Positions 7,805 through 16,840 of a stretch of 20,081 nucleotides of DNA are shown here, in pieces. Under the pieces are notes generated by a model, which ran no database searches, was not told the DNA's origin, and saw only the letters and a program-made list of their open reading frames with translations. Position numbers and translations under genes: made by a program. The DNA comes from Acholeplasmatales bacterium (lineage in GTDB: Bacteria > Bacillota_I > Bacilli_A > Acholeplasmatales > Anaeroplasmataceae). The DNA is taken from assembly GCA_900770055.1 (NCBI GenBank), contig CAAGJD010000216.1, positions 1 to 20,081 of the forward strand. The letters run 5' to 3'. Numbering within the stretch: position 1 is the first letter of the stretch; the number at the start of each line of letters is the position of its first letter.

Positions 7805-7810
7805 CCCTCC
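7805..7810 (-). promoter_or_regulatory. Ribosome binding site deciding the marR start
   Basis: GGAGGG on the minus strand lies 4 bases upstream of the ATG at 7800. It overlaps the alternative ATG at 7812-7810, for which only a weak AGG is available upstream. This favours the shorter, 148-residue MarR product. Confidence 0.7.
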
Positions 7811-7816
7811 ATTTAC

Positions 7817-7829
7817 CTAACGGTGTTAG
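7817..7829. promoter_or_regulatory. MarR operator 1 (CTAAC-GGT-GTTAG)
   Basis: A 13-base palindrome with 5-bp arms sits directly after the -10 box and over the predicted transcription start. Bound repressor would block polymerase here. The same arms and spacing recur at 7870-7882. Confidence 0.78.
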
Positions 7830-7830
7830 C

Positions 7831-7859
7831 ATTTTATCATTTTAGAAATATAATGTCAA
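7831..7859 (-). promoter_or_regulatory. Promoter of the marR-ABC operon
   Basis: On the minus strand a perfect -35 box TTGACA (7859-7854) is followed after 17 bp by TAAAAT (7836-7831), one mismatch from the consensus -10. The start is predicted near 7824, inside operator 1. It is a strong promoter flanked on both sides by operator palindromes, as expected for a tightly repressed efflux operon. Confidence 0.85.
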
Positions 7860-7869
7860 TAGAATTTTA

Positions 7870-7882
7870 CTAACCCGGTTAG
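7870..7882. promoter_or_regulatory. MarR operator 2 (CTAAC-CCG-GTTAG)
   Basis: A second palindrome with the same arms as operator 1. Here the symmetry extends to ACTAACC-C-GGTTAGT (15 bases). It begins 10 bp upstream of the -35 box and 53 bp from operator 1, close to five helical turns, so both sites face the same side of the DNA. Two dimers could bind cooperatively around the promoter. Confidence 0.75.
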
Positions 7883-7890
7883 TTTTTTTT

Positions 7891-7928
7891 AAAAAAAATA
7901 AGGATATGCCATTTTTTTTGGCATATCC
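7891..7928 (-). terminator. Intrinsic terminator of the opp-protease operon
   Basis: On the minus strand GGATATGCCA pairs perfectly with TGGCATATCC (10 bp) around a seven-A loop, followed by TTATTTTTTTT. It lies just after the stop codon of the 2505-residue protease gene and ends 8 bases before operator 2 of the next operon. Confidence 0.93.
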
Positions 7929-7934
7929 AATTAT

Positions 7935-10900
7935 TTAAAATATTTTCTTTTTAAGAATTATAATTGCACATCCTAAGATAGATGATGTCGCAATTATTGA
8001 AATTACAGCAACACAGAATAAATTATTTACTATTTGTTCAGATTGATTAGCTTCAATTTCAAGTTGCTTTCTATAAGCTTCATATGAAGCTTGAAGCTCT
8101 TTATAACCTGTCATATCAAGAATTTCTTTATCATCACGTGATAAATTATTAATTTGATTATTTAAATCTAGTAATGTTGCTAATTTATCAATGCTAAATT
8201 CAGTTCCTAGTTCATCAATTGCCTTTTGAATATTTTGAACATTTGTTGATGCATATTCAAGCTTTAATCTTTGAATTTCATCTTTACATTTTAATAAATT
8301 ACCGCTCATATATAGAATTTCATCTGCTGTGTATCCAAAATCCTCTAGATTTTGTTTTAATTTATTTAAGCAGATTAAGGCATTCATTACAACATCCTTA
8401 TCCCTATATTTTAATTCAGATACATCTGGTACTAAAGCAATTGCAGCTAGATATTCTACTGTATCCTTATCCATTGCTTCATATTCAGTTTGTAATGATT
8501 TATTAATTTCACCATTTTCATTATAAATTGAACCAAAGAATAATTCATATGGTAAAGAATCATAATTATATAATTCAGTATTAGTAGGAATCTTAATACC
8601 AATAGGATTCATAGATCCTGCTAAGGCTTTAAAATTATAATATGATAAATTAATAGGGAAGAAACAAGGAATATTATATAATAAATCAGCACCTGGAGCA
8701 TCAGTATTTAATTCAGAATTAGTATCATAAATATTTTCTAATGTTGGAGCTATTGAAGTATTAAAAATAACAGTATCTAGCTTTGAATAACCGTAGAATG
8801 CAAAAGCACCAATGTTATTTGTTCCATCTGGAATAACAATAGTTGATATATATTTATTGGCATTACCAGCAAATGAATCAATTCTATAAGTATCCTCATC
8901 AATATTTAAAGTAGTAATATTAAGTGCGGCTGGAACTGAAGATAATAGCTTCTTTCCATTAGGTAGATATGTATATAATATACCATCCTTTAAATAAGCA
9001 TAATCATTAATTACAGCAGTTGTTTTACCATCATATTTAAATGTAGTTAAAGCTTGGGCACCATAAAATGCAGATGAAGATACATTTTTAATATCTTTAT
9101 TAAAGCTAAATAGAGTTAACTTTTTACAATTATAGAAAGCTCCTTCTCCGATATATGTAACACTTGCTGAATCAAATTCAGAAAATTGATTACCACTAAA
9201 TGCATAAGCACCAATATATTCAACATTTGAAGTATTCTGTAAATTAATTAATATTGCACCCTGGAAAGCATAATCTTCAATATAGCATACATATTCTAAA
9301 TTAGCATCATTTAATAATGAACATCCAGCAAATGCTGCAAATCCGATAGTTTCAACATTCTTCGTATCAATTGAAGTTAGCTTTGAACAGTTGTAGAATG
9401 TATAATCTAGTATAGCATCTAAATCATCTGATAAAGTAACATTTGCTAATGCTATACAGTTAATAAATGCTCCTTGCCCAATTTTCATAACGTTATTTGG
9501 AATAATTATTGTATTTAATGAAACACAACCTCCAAATGCATAATCGCCAATTGATAATAATGTATCAGAAAGAATAACGTTACTTAATACAGAATTTTTA
9601 ATTAAAGATGAGCCATTATAATCAAAATAGAATGCATGATGACCTATATATTTAGTATTTTCAAAATCAACACTTGATAGCATTTTACAACCACTAAATG
9701 CATAATCACCAACATATTCAGCTTTTATTGATGCTGTAGTAAGCTTTACGCAATTTTCAAATGAATGATTTCCAATATAATTTATTTTTGAAATATCAAT
9801 ATTGTTTAATTCTTTGTTGTTCATAAATGCATAATTTGAAGCATAAACTGATATTTCATCAGGCATATTTATTGAAGCTAAGGAACAATTTTCAAATGCA
9901 TATTCTCCTACTTTTGTATTTTTACCAAAAGTAATAATTGTTAATTCTTTATTATCTTTAAATGCACCAAAGCCAATTGTAATATCATCACTAAATGTCA
10001 TATTTTGAAGTTTTATATTACTAAATGCATAATCGCCAATATTCTTAATTGCTAAAGAGCCTGTAATATTTTTCAAGCTTGAATTTCTAAATGCAGAAGC
10101 TTCTATATTTACGATAATATCACCATTTATTTCTAATGATTCTAATTTTGATAAGCCTGAAAATGCACCATTTTTAATAATTAAATTATTATTAATAATG
10201 ATTGATGTAAGATCATTACAGCCTGTAAATGAAGATGCTGCAACACTCTCAATATTATTAGGTAGTGAATAATCTCCACTTATTTGAGCTAATGCTAAAA
10301 CAATTTCTTTACCATTTAGTAATAGACCATCACTGATGCTATAAATAGCATTATTTAATAATTCAATCTCACTAATATTTGTGTTATTAAATACAAAATT
10401 ACCAACCTCAGAAAGATATGTATTCTCATTAAAAATTAGTTTTGTTAAGCTAGATGCACCTGCAAAAACAGAATCACCTAATATAACATTTGAATTTGGT
10501 AATGTAACATTAGAAAGACTTGTACAGTTAGAAAATGCACTATCATATATAAATCTTAATGAGCCATTAAACTTTACTTCTAATAATGATGTATTACCAC
10601 TAAAGGCATGAGAACCAATATAAATCATATCAGTATTATTAAATGTAACAGTTCTTAAATTTTTACAATCCTTAAAGCATTCTTCTGGTATTCTATCCAT
10701 ATCTAAGGTAACACTTTCGATACCAGAATTTTTAAACATACCATATGAAAGCTTTGTGTTCTTATTAATTATAATTTCTTTAAGTCCTGTAGTGTTTTCA
10801 AAAGAATATTCACTATTATTTCTTAATGATGATAAATCAGCAAATTCTAATGAAGTAGCATTTAAAAAGCAACCCATACCAACTCCATAAATATGTGATA

Positions 10901-13900
10901 AATCAATGTTATTTAGGCTTGTACAATTCATAAAACAGTATTTACCTAATATACTAACATTTTCTAAATTTACATATTCTAATGATTCACATTCAGCAAA
11001 AGCATATTCATAAATATTTTTTACAGATTCAGATAATGTAACTTTCTTTAGAGCTTTACAGCTATAAAATGCGTATTTTTGAATATCTGTAACACCCTTT
11101 GGAACAGTAATAGATGTTATTGTATTATTAGTTGAAGGAATCTTATTTGCATCATAATCTCTATCATTAATTTCCATATTTTTATCGATAGTGTATAAGC
11201 TAAATGCAAATTGTGAAATTGCTATTATACCTTCGTCATCTGGTATTACTACATCTCCACCTAAGCCCTTATAAGCAACTAAAGTTTTATCCTCAATTAC
11301 AAATTCAGAATTAATTGTTAAATCAATACGAGCTTTTATGTTTGAACCATTTACGCTAAGAGTAATAATTGTATTACCCTTCTTTAAACCCTTAACAACA
11401 CCAAATTCATCAACTGAAGCAACAAGTGGATTAGATGATGCCCAAGTATATTCATAATTATCTTGTGCATACCATGGGTCAAAATCATAGAATAATTGAA
11501 TTTCTTCACCTGGATAGAAGCTTAAACCATCCATTAAGCTATTAATAAATACTCTATCTCCAGTTTTTCCGATAATACTTCTATCTGAACATTCAGCGTG
11601 AGCATATAAAGTATCAAAATATACAAATCTTAATGATTCGATTGTCGCATCATCTATAGAACCACTACTATTAGCTAAATTTTGAGCATTTTTTATTGAT
11701 TTAGTCTCGTTTGCCTCAACATCAATTTTGATAGAAGCCTTTATTTCCTGTTCTGTTCCTTCATATACTGGTTCAGTTACAGTAATAGTTGTTCTACCTG
11801 GCTTTAAACCAACAACTACGCCATTTTTAACCTCAGCAATATTTGTATTACTACTTGACCATATTAGGTTTTGGTAAAAATATGGGTCATCATTTAGATC
11901 TGATGAATATAGATATTGTGTTAAATCTAAATATTCACCCTCTTTAATTCCAAGAATACCTAATTCTTTAGCATTTTCTGTACCATCAGCAGTAAATTTA
12001 AATTCACCATTTAAACCTGGATTAGTTCCTGGTAATTGTAATAAATAAATAGTTGAATTTAATGCATAATCAGTAACCTGAACTGGAATACCTGATTTAA
12101 ATGCAGCAGCAAAGCCTTGATCTTCAATATAATCAGTTATTTCAATTTTTACATTGTTTGTAGTCGCTCTATCACCATAAACTGGGATTGGATTTGGAGA
12201 TAATATTGAATATGATAGTTCTCCTTCATCAGTTAATGTAAATGATAAAGGTGTAATACATTGAGTATAATGATTATCATATACATCAATATTTACATAA
12301 TATCTATTCTTCTTTAATGCTTTATCATATACAGTTTCATATGTAGCATTTTTAATGATAGGTGCTTCATTATCAAATGTGAATGTATAAGAGAAATTAT
12401 TTCTTATGTTAGTATCAGTACCATCATTTTTATAATCTAGCTTGCATTCCATATTAAAAGTATATGTTCTATTATTAACTAAAGATAATTCTTTAGCCTT
12501 TAAATAGAAATAATGAATATAAGGTGTTTTAACTCCACTACTTGTTGCGGACTTACGTCCATTATAATCTATAAATTCATAGATTATCTGTCCTGTAACA
12601 TTATCTGTAATAGTATAATCAATTTCTTTACAGCCTCTTAATAAACCTGCATAAATTCCACTAATACCATCTAGAGTACCAAGAGTATCAGATATCGCAA
12701 TATGCTCCTCTGTTGCAGGAATCATATCATAGCCTGATGGAATATCGTAAATATATGTACCCATTGAAATAATATAAGAGTACATATATGAAGCAAAAGG
12801 AGTAGTTGCATAATAATCCGCAGCAATCTTATCCTCAGGATCAATTGCGTCATTATATTCTTCAGATTGAACCTCAAAGAATGTTTTATCAAGAATTGGA
12901 GCCTGTGACCAGTCACCATAGAAGGCTAAGAATGGTACATTAACATCTACCTCTTCTTTATCTACTGCTTCTAATGCAACATAACCCTCAACATAAATGC
13001 CATATGGGAATGAAGAATCCATCATCTTCTTATCAGCACTTGATAAGGTATATGTTACTGTAATTGTTGCTTTTTCATTTGCAGGTACAGTTATTTCATT
13101 ACCAACTAAAACACCATTAATAATTTCAATATTAGTTGTACCATTAAGCTTTTGAGCCTTTTCGGCTAAATGTGTATAATCTGATGTTGATACACTTTCA
13201 GTTAAGGCATCAACATTTAATATATATTTTATAGAATGAGATGAAATGTTTTCAACATTAAATGTCATTTCATAAACGCCAGTTCTATTTATATCATCAC
13301 CAAGTTCTAGCTTACTCTTATCTAGTCCATCAACTGAAATAAAAGCATTAGTTGTTGTAGCCTTTTTTAAGCTTGCAAGACCAGCACCCTGCTTACGAGG
13401 TGAATAAGAATTTCCATTTTCATCCTTCGCAATTGTAGCAGTTGACATTAATAGCTGATTAGCCATTCTATTAATATCCTTAACAGTCATTTCACCAGTT
13501 TCTAATTCAGCTTCATATTTTTCCTTTAAATATTGTCTAATTAATACTGTAACACCACAAAGATTTGGAGTTGCCATAGATGTACCTGACATCTTATCAT
13601 AGCCTCCACCAGGAATTGCTGATACGATATTTCCACCATGACCTGTAATTTCAGGTTTTAGCTTTAAATCTGGAGTAGGACCCCAGCTTGAAAAATCACT
13701 CATAAATGGACCAGCTAAATATTTTTGATTGAATGTCATTGTACCAAAATCTTTAGATGCTAAAACTGTACCATCATCCTTTGAAATAGATACTGTAGGA
13801 ATATGGTTTTCTTTACCCATAGACATAATAATATCACCATCGATATTATTATAAATAATACATGCGATAGCACCATAAGCTTTTGCGATTGATGCCTTCT

Positions 13901-15452
13901 CCTCAAATGTATTTGAACCACGTCTAACAAGAGCGATTTTACCCTCTACATCAACATTTGCATAATTAACATTAGCACCAATACCAGGTACTGTGACATA
14001 TTCTAGAGTAATATCACCATTTTCATCCATTTTAGATATTTCACCAGTATTATTCAAATATTCAAATAATTCTTTAATAAAATCATTACTTGTACCATCA
14101 ATTTGATTAGATTCATGGAAGAAGAATGTTTGATTGCCATTACCGATAACATATCTTGATTTTACACCTGAAATTGAAGCAACAGTTAATGTTGAATCAT
14201 AAGAACCAGGGCTACCAATTGTACCACTATCAGGATGCGTTACTAAGCTTGTATTACCAGTAGGACCATTCATACCAGAAGAATAGTCATTTGATGCTGC
14301 TGCTAAACATGTGATACCAGCTTCTTCAATTGAATCATATACCTCATTAATATAATATTCATCTACTTCTCTTGAAAATCCACAAGTAGTACCTAAGCTC
14401 ATATTGATACAATCTACACCTAATGTTACTGCATCCTCAAGTCCAGCTAAAATATCATGTGATTCAGCACCATTGTCTTTATCACCAAATACCTTCATTA
14501 ATACTAATTGAGTGTTAACTGCAACACCTGTAATTGTTGATGAGGAACCACCAATAATACCAGCAACGTGTGTACCATGTGAGCTATCAAATGGTGCGAC
14601 ATCAGGATCCTTATCAGCATAGTCATATGTGAATGGTATTTTTTTGCTGTAATAAACATCTGTACCCTTTAAATCATCAGTGTATTCATAAGCATTAAGA
14701 TCTTTAATTACATTATTAATAGAATTAATATCAATCATCTCAGTTTGAGGCTGATTTGCAAATACTTCATGTGATACATCAAAGCCTGAATCTAAAATAG
14801 CTACAGCTGTACCTTCTCCTGTATATGGAACACTTGATGAATTAAATATACCAGTGCTTTCATATACATCAACTAGATTTTCAACTATATCATAGCTATA
14901 ATCTTCATCATTTGTTTCTTTAACTCTATTATAGGTTTCAGATAATATAGCGTATTTAACTGCTGATAAGCCTTCTACCTTTTCTAAATTTTTATAAGGT
15001 AATGTAACGGCAATAGCGTTTGTTACTGTAGTATATCTATACAAAACACTATTTATTAGCTTTTGATTATTTAGCTTATCAATTAATGCATTTTGTTTAC
15101 TATTTAATGAATTAAGATAGCATTTTCCTTCATAGCTTTCTATATATTCATTAACATTTTTATATTTATTAGATATTAAATTACTATATTTCTTAATTAA
15201 TGGTTGGTCATTTAGATTAAGAATTACTGTAACTATATCATTTGGTAAGTAACCATTATTTTTAATAAGCAAATCAGCCTTAATTTGTGACTGCATTTGT
15301 TCTTGTGTTAATGTATTTCCTGTATTAAGAATTTGTAGCTGTTGAGGATTTTTATTTTCCTCCTTAACCTCATTATTAGAGTTGCTACAGCTTGCAAGTG
15401 TAAATAATGCAAAAAATATCATTAATATATTAATAAACTTACGTTTTAACAT
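7935..15452 (-). CDS. Giant surface subtilisin-family protease with BspA-type leucine-rich repeats
   Basis: A 2505-residue surface protein. A lipobox signal peptide (LASC, Cys22) is followed by a prodomain-like region (about 40-180) and a subtilisin domain (about 210-700). Catalytic residues are Asp221 (ILDSG), His292 (SHGTHVAG), oxyanion Asn388 and Ser625 (GTSMATP). A PA domain (about 490-580) is inserted before the serine, as in lactocepin and C5a peptidase. Then come an Fn3-like domain (about 705-845), a beta-rich stretch, two Big_2 Ig-like domains (about 1165-1247 and 1300-1380), about 32 BspA-like leucine-rich repeats (about 1386-2235), a helical region (2320-2470) and a C-terminal membrane helix (about 2473-2498) ending in KKKIF. 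No LPXTG motif is seen. AAGGAGGT precedes the ATG. As the last gene after oppBCDF, it probably produces the peptides that Opp imports; host-protein cleavage or adhesion are alternatives. Confidence 0.93.
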   Translation of the reverse strand: MLKRKFINILMIFFALFTLASCSNSNNEVKEENKNPQQLQILNTGNTLTQEQMQSQIKADLLIKNNGYLPNDIVTVILNLNDQPLIKKYSNLISNKYKNVNEYIESYEGKCYLNSLNSKQNALIDKLNNQKLINSVLYRYTTVTNAIAVTLPYKNLEKVEGLSAVKYAILSETYNRVKETNDEDYSYDIVENLVDVYESTGIFNSSSVPYTGEGTAVAILDSGFDVSHEVFANQPQTEMIDINSINNVIKDLNAYEYTDDLKGTDVYYSKKIPFTYDYADKDPDVAPFDSSHGTHVAGIIGGSSSTITGVAVNTQLVLMKVFGDKDNGAESHDILAGLEDAVTLGVDCINMSLGTTCGFSREVDEYYINEVYDSIEEAGITCLAAASNDYSSGMNGPTGNTSLVTHPDSGTIGSPGSYDSTLTVASISGVKSRYVIGNGNQTFFFHESNQIDGTSNDFIKELFEYLNNTGEISKMDENGDITLEYVTVPGIGANVNYANVDVEGKIALVRRGSNTFEEKASIAKAYGAIACIIYNNIDGDIIMSMGKENHIPTVSISKDDGTVLASKDFGTMTFNQKYLAGPFMSDFSSWGPTPDLKLKPEITGHGGNIVSAIPGGGYDKMSGTSMATPNLCGVTVLIRQYLKEKYEAELETGEMTVKDINRMANQLLMSTATIAKDENGNSYSPRKQGAGLASLKKATTTNAFISVDGLDKSKLELGDDINRTGVYEMTFNVENISSHSIKYILNVDALTESVSTSDYTHLAEKAQKLNGTTNIEIINGVLVGNEITVPANEKATITVTYTLSSADKKMMDSSFPYGIYVEGYVALEAVDKEEVDVNVPFLAFYGDWSQAPILDKTFFEVQSEEYNDAIDPEDKIAADYYATTPFASYMYSYIISMGTYIYDIPSGYDMIPATEEHIAISDTLGTLDGISGIYAGLLRGCKEIDYTITDNVTGQIIYEFIDYNGRKSATSSGVKTPYIHYFYLKAKELSLVNNRTYTFNMECKLDYKNDGTDTNIRNNFSYTFTFDNEAPIIKNATYETVYDKALKKNRYYVNIDVYDNHYTQCITPLSFTLTDEGELSYSILSPNPIPVYGDRATTNNVKIEITDYIEDQGFAAAFKSGIPVQVTDYALNSTIYLLQLPGTNPGLNGEFKFTADGTENAKELGILGIKEGEYLDLTQYLYSSDLNDDPYFYQNLIWSSSNTNIAEVKNGVVVGLKPGRTTITVTEPVYEGTEQEIKASIKIDVEANETKSIKNAQNLANSSGSIDDATIESLRFVYFDTLYAHAECSDRSIIGKTGDRVFINSLMDGLSFYPGEEIQLFYDFDPWYAQDNYEYTWASSNPLVASVDEFGVVKGLKKGNTIITLSVNGSNIKARIDLTINSEFVIEDKTLVAYKGLGGDVVIPDDEGIIAISQFAFSLYTIDKNMEINDRDYDANKIPSTNNTITSITVPKGVTDIQKYAFYSCKALKKVTLSESVKNIYEYAFAECESLEYVNLENVSILGKYCFMNCTSLNNIDLSHIYGVGMGCFLNATSLEFADLSSLRNNSEYSFENTTGLKEIIINKNTKLSYGMFKNSGIESVTLDMDRIPEECFKDCKNLRTVTFNNTDMIYIGSHAFSGNTSLLEVKFNGSLRFIYDSAFSNCTSLSNVTLPNSNVILGDSVFAGASSLTKLIFNENTYLSEVGNFVFNNTNISEIELLNNAIYSISDGLLLNGKEIVLALAQISGDYSLPNNIESVAASSFTGCNDLTSIIINNNLIIKNGAFSGLSKLESLEINGDIIVNIEASAFRNSSLKNITGSLAIKNIGDYAFSNIKLQNMTFSDDITIGFGAFKDNKELTIITFGKNTKVGEYAFENCSLASINMPDEISVYASNYAFMNNKELNNIDISKINYIGNHSFENCVKLTTASIKAEYVGDYAFSGCKMLSSVDFENTKYIGHHAFYFDYNGSSLIKNSVLSNVILSDTLLSIGDYAFGGCVSLNTIIIPNNVMKIGQGAFINCIALANVTLSDDLDAILDYTFYNCSKLTSIDTKNVETIGFAAFAGCSLLNDANLEYVCYIEDYAFQGAILINLQNTSNVEYIGAYAFSGNQFSEFDSASVTYIGEGAFYNCKKLTLFSFNKDIKNVSSSAFYGAQALTTFKYDGKTTAVINDYAYLKDGILYTYLPNGKKLLSSVPAALNITTLNIDEDTYRIDSFAGNANKYISTIVIPDGTNNIGAFAFYGYSKLDTVIFNTSIAPTLENIYDTNSELNTDAPGADLLYNIPCFFPINLSYYNFKALAGSMNPIGIKIPTNTELYNYDSLPYELFFGSIYNENGEINKSLQTEYEAMDKDTVEYLAAIALVPDVSELKYRDKDVVMNALICLNKLKQNLEDFGYTADEILYMSGNLLKCKDEIQRLKLEYASTNVQNIQKAIDELGTEFSIDKLATLLDLNNQINNLSRDDKEILDMTGYKELQASYEAYRKQLEIEANQSEQIVNNLFCVAVISIIATSSILGCAIIILKKKIF
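8748..11297 (-). repeat. BspA-type leucine-rich repeat array (protein level)
   Basis: The coding sequence for about residues 1386-2235 encodes roughly 32 units of about 23 residues. Most carry a Y/G/S-A-F core followed by -x-N/G-C or a variant (YAFYSC, YAFAEC, YAFSGC, YAFGGC, GAFYNC), then a leucine-containing strand. Several units keep a Cys at the same place. This is the LRR_5/BspA type found in surface adhesins. Units have diverged at DNA level, so recent expansion by slippage is not evident. Confidence 0.88.
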
Positions 15453-15469
15453 AATATACCTCCTTAAGA

Positions 15470-15700
15470 TTATTTAAGCCATACAAAATAGATTAGTAAA
15501 ATTGCTAAAAGAAAACCCAAAATTACAATTATAAAGGGAAGAAAATAAGCTTTATAAGCAGCCTTAATCATCGCTCTTTTTTCCTTTTTTGTTAAATAAA
15601 CCTGGGAATTATCTACAGGCTTATAGCCTCTCATACCATCAACATTCATATTATAAATAGTATGACCATCATCTTCCTTATATTTTGGTTTTTCCTTCAT
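15470..15700 (-). CDS. Small single-pass membrane protein in the opp-protease operon
   Basis: A 76-residue protein with a polar N-terminal half containing DDGHTIYNMNVDGM, a basic stretch KKEKRAMIKAAYK (about 38-50), and one hydrophobic helix (about 52-74) ending WLK. The positive patch before the helix predicts the polar part in the cytoplasm. It has no signal peptide cleavage site. GAGGTG precedes the ATG. It lies 12 bases after oppF and 17 bases before the protease gene, so it is clearly part of the operon. I recall small proteins with a similar DDGHTIYNMN segment from related bacteria but know no function. A helper for the protease or transporter is possible, on position alone. Confidence 0.8.
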   Translation of the reverse strand: MKEKPKYKEDDGHTIYNMNVDGMRGYKPVDNSQVYLTKKEKRAMIKAAYKAYFLPFIIVILGFLLAILLIYFVWLK

Positions 15701-15712
15701 AATTTCACCTCA

Positions 15713-16840
15713 CTACTCAGTGCTATTCTCTATAGCCTCATTTTCAGGTATGGCCTCAACCTCATATTCATCCTTACAAGCCATAACTTCCTCATCATAT
15801 AGATGGCAAGCTACATAATGGTTATCTTCTACCATAATCCATTTAGGCTCTAGCTTTGAACATACACCCATACATTTTTTACAACGTGTATGGAATTTGC
15901 ATCCAGATGGAGGATTTGCAGGAGATGGTATATCTCCTTGTAAAATTATTCTATCGCTTTTTGCATCTGGATTTGGAATTGGAACAGCTGAGAACAATGC
16001 TTGTGTATAAGGATGTAATGGATTAGCAAAGATATCTACTGTATTTCCATATTCCATTTGATTACCTAGATACATTACTAGGATTTGATTTGTAATATAT
16101 TTAACTACAGATAAATCGTGTGAAATAAATACATAAGTTAGATTTAATTCATTTTGTAGTTTCTTAAGCAAATTAATGATTTGAGCTTGAATCGATACAT
16201 CTAGTGCTGATACTGGTTCATCACAAATTACAAGCTTTGGATTTACAGATAAAGCTCTAGCAATACAGATTCTTTGACGTTGACCACCTGAAAATTCATG
16301 TGGATAACGATCATAATATTGTGGCTGTAAACCACACATTTCCATAATCTTATGAACATGATTATGAATTTCTTCCTTTGGTACTATTTTATGTACCTTA
16401 ACAGCCTCAGATAAAATTTGACCAATTGTCATTCTTGGTGGTAATGATGAATAAGGATCCTGGAAAACTAATTGTAAATCGACTCTTAGCTTTCTCATTT
16501 CCTTTTTTGATAATTTATTTAAATCTGTACCATTAAAATAAACTCTTCCATCAGTTGCATCATAAAGTTGTAAAATAGTTCTACCTAATGTAGTTTTACC
16601 ACAACCAGATTCACCAACTACACCAATAGTTGTACCTGCCTTAACCTTAAAGCTTACATCATTTACAGCACGTAAGTAAGCATGAGGTCTTCCAAGCCAG
16701 TCCTTTTTAAGTGGGAAATATTTCTTTAAATGTTGTACCTCTAAAATATAGTCACTACTAGGGGCCTCATAGGCTTCATCAGGAAGCTTTTCGATAACCC
16801 ATGGAGTATCTTTTGTCTTTTTAATTTCATTATTATTCAT
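15713..16840 (-). CDS. oppF: Oligopeptide ABC transporter ATP-binding protein OppF
   Basis: A 375-residue cytoplasmic ATPase that powers oligopeptide import together with OppD. Counting from the chosen start, Walker A is GESGCGKT (76-83); further on are FQDP (Q-loop), FSGGQRQR (signature), VICDEP (Walker B) and SHDLS (switch His). LPPRMTIGQI and the C-terminal peptide-transporter domain are typical of OppF. The C-terminal domain has five Cys in the pattern C-x5-C-x2-C-x3-C-x17-C. I chose the ATG at 16840: GAGGT lies 8 bases upstream and the start overlaps the oppD stop by 8 bases. A longer reading from 16873 would add eleven residues without a ribosome binding site. It is followed by a short acidic tail not usual in the family. 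Confidence 0.95.
   Translation of the reverse strand: MNNNEIKKTKDTPWVIEKLPDEAYEAPSSDYILEVQHLKKYFPLKKDWLGRPHAYLRAVNDVSFKVKAGTTIGVVGESGCGKTTLGRTILQLYDATDGRVYFNGTDLNKLSKKEMRKLRVDLQLVFQDPYSSLPPRMTIGQILSEAVKVHKIVPKEEIHNHVHKIMEMCGLQPQYYDRYPHEFSGGQRQRICIARALSVNPKLVICDEPVSALDVSIQAQIINLLKKLQNELNLTYVFISHDLSVVKYITNQILVMYLGNQMEYGNTVDIFANPLHPYTQALFSAVPIPNPDAKSDRIILQGDIPSPANPPSGCKFHTRCKKCMGVCSKLEPKWIMVEDNHYVACHLYDEEVMACKDEYEVEAIPENEAIENSTE

Noticed and set aside
7883..7898. T8A8 tract between the two operons as a separate element.
   Set aside because: It is explained by the U-tract of the terminator next to an A/T run; no further structure is evident.
8219..12919. Open frames of 65-95 codons, on both strands, inside the giant protease gene.
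   Set aside because: They are shadows of the protease frame, which is continuous and has recognisable domains throughout.
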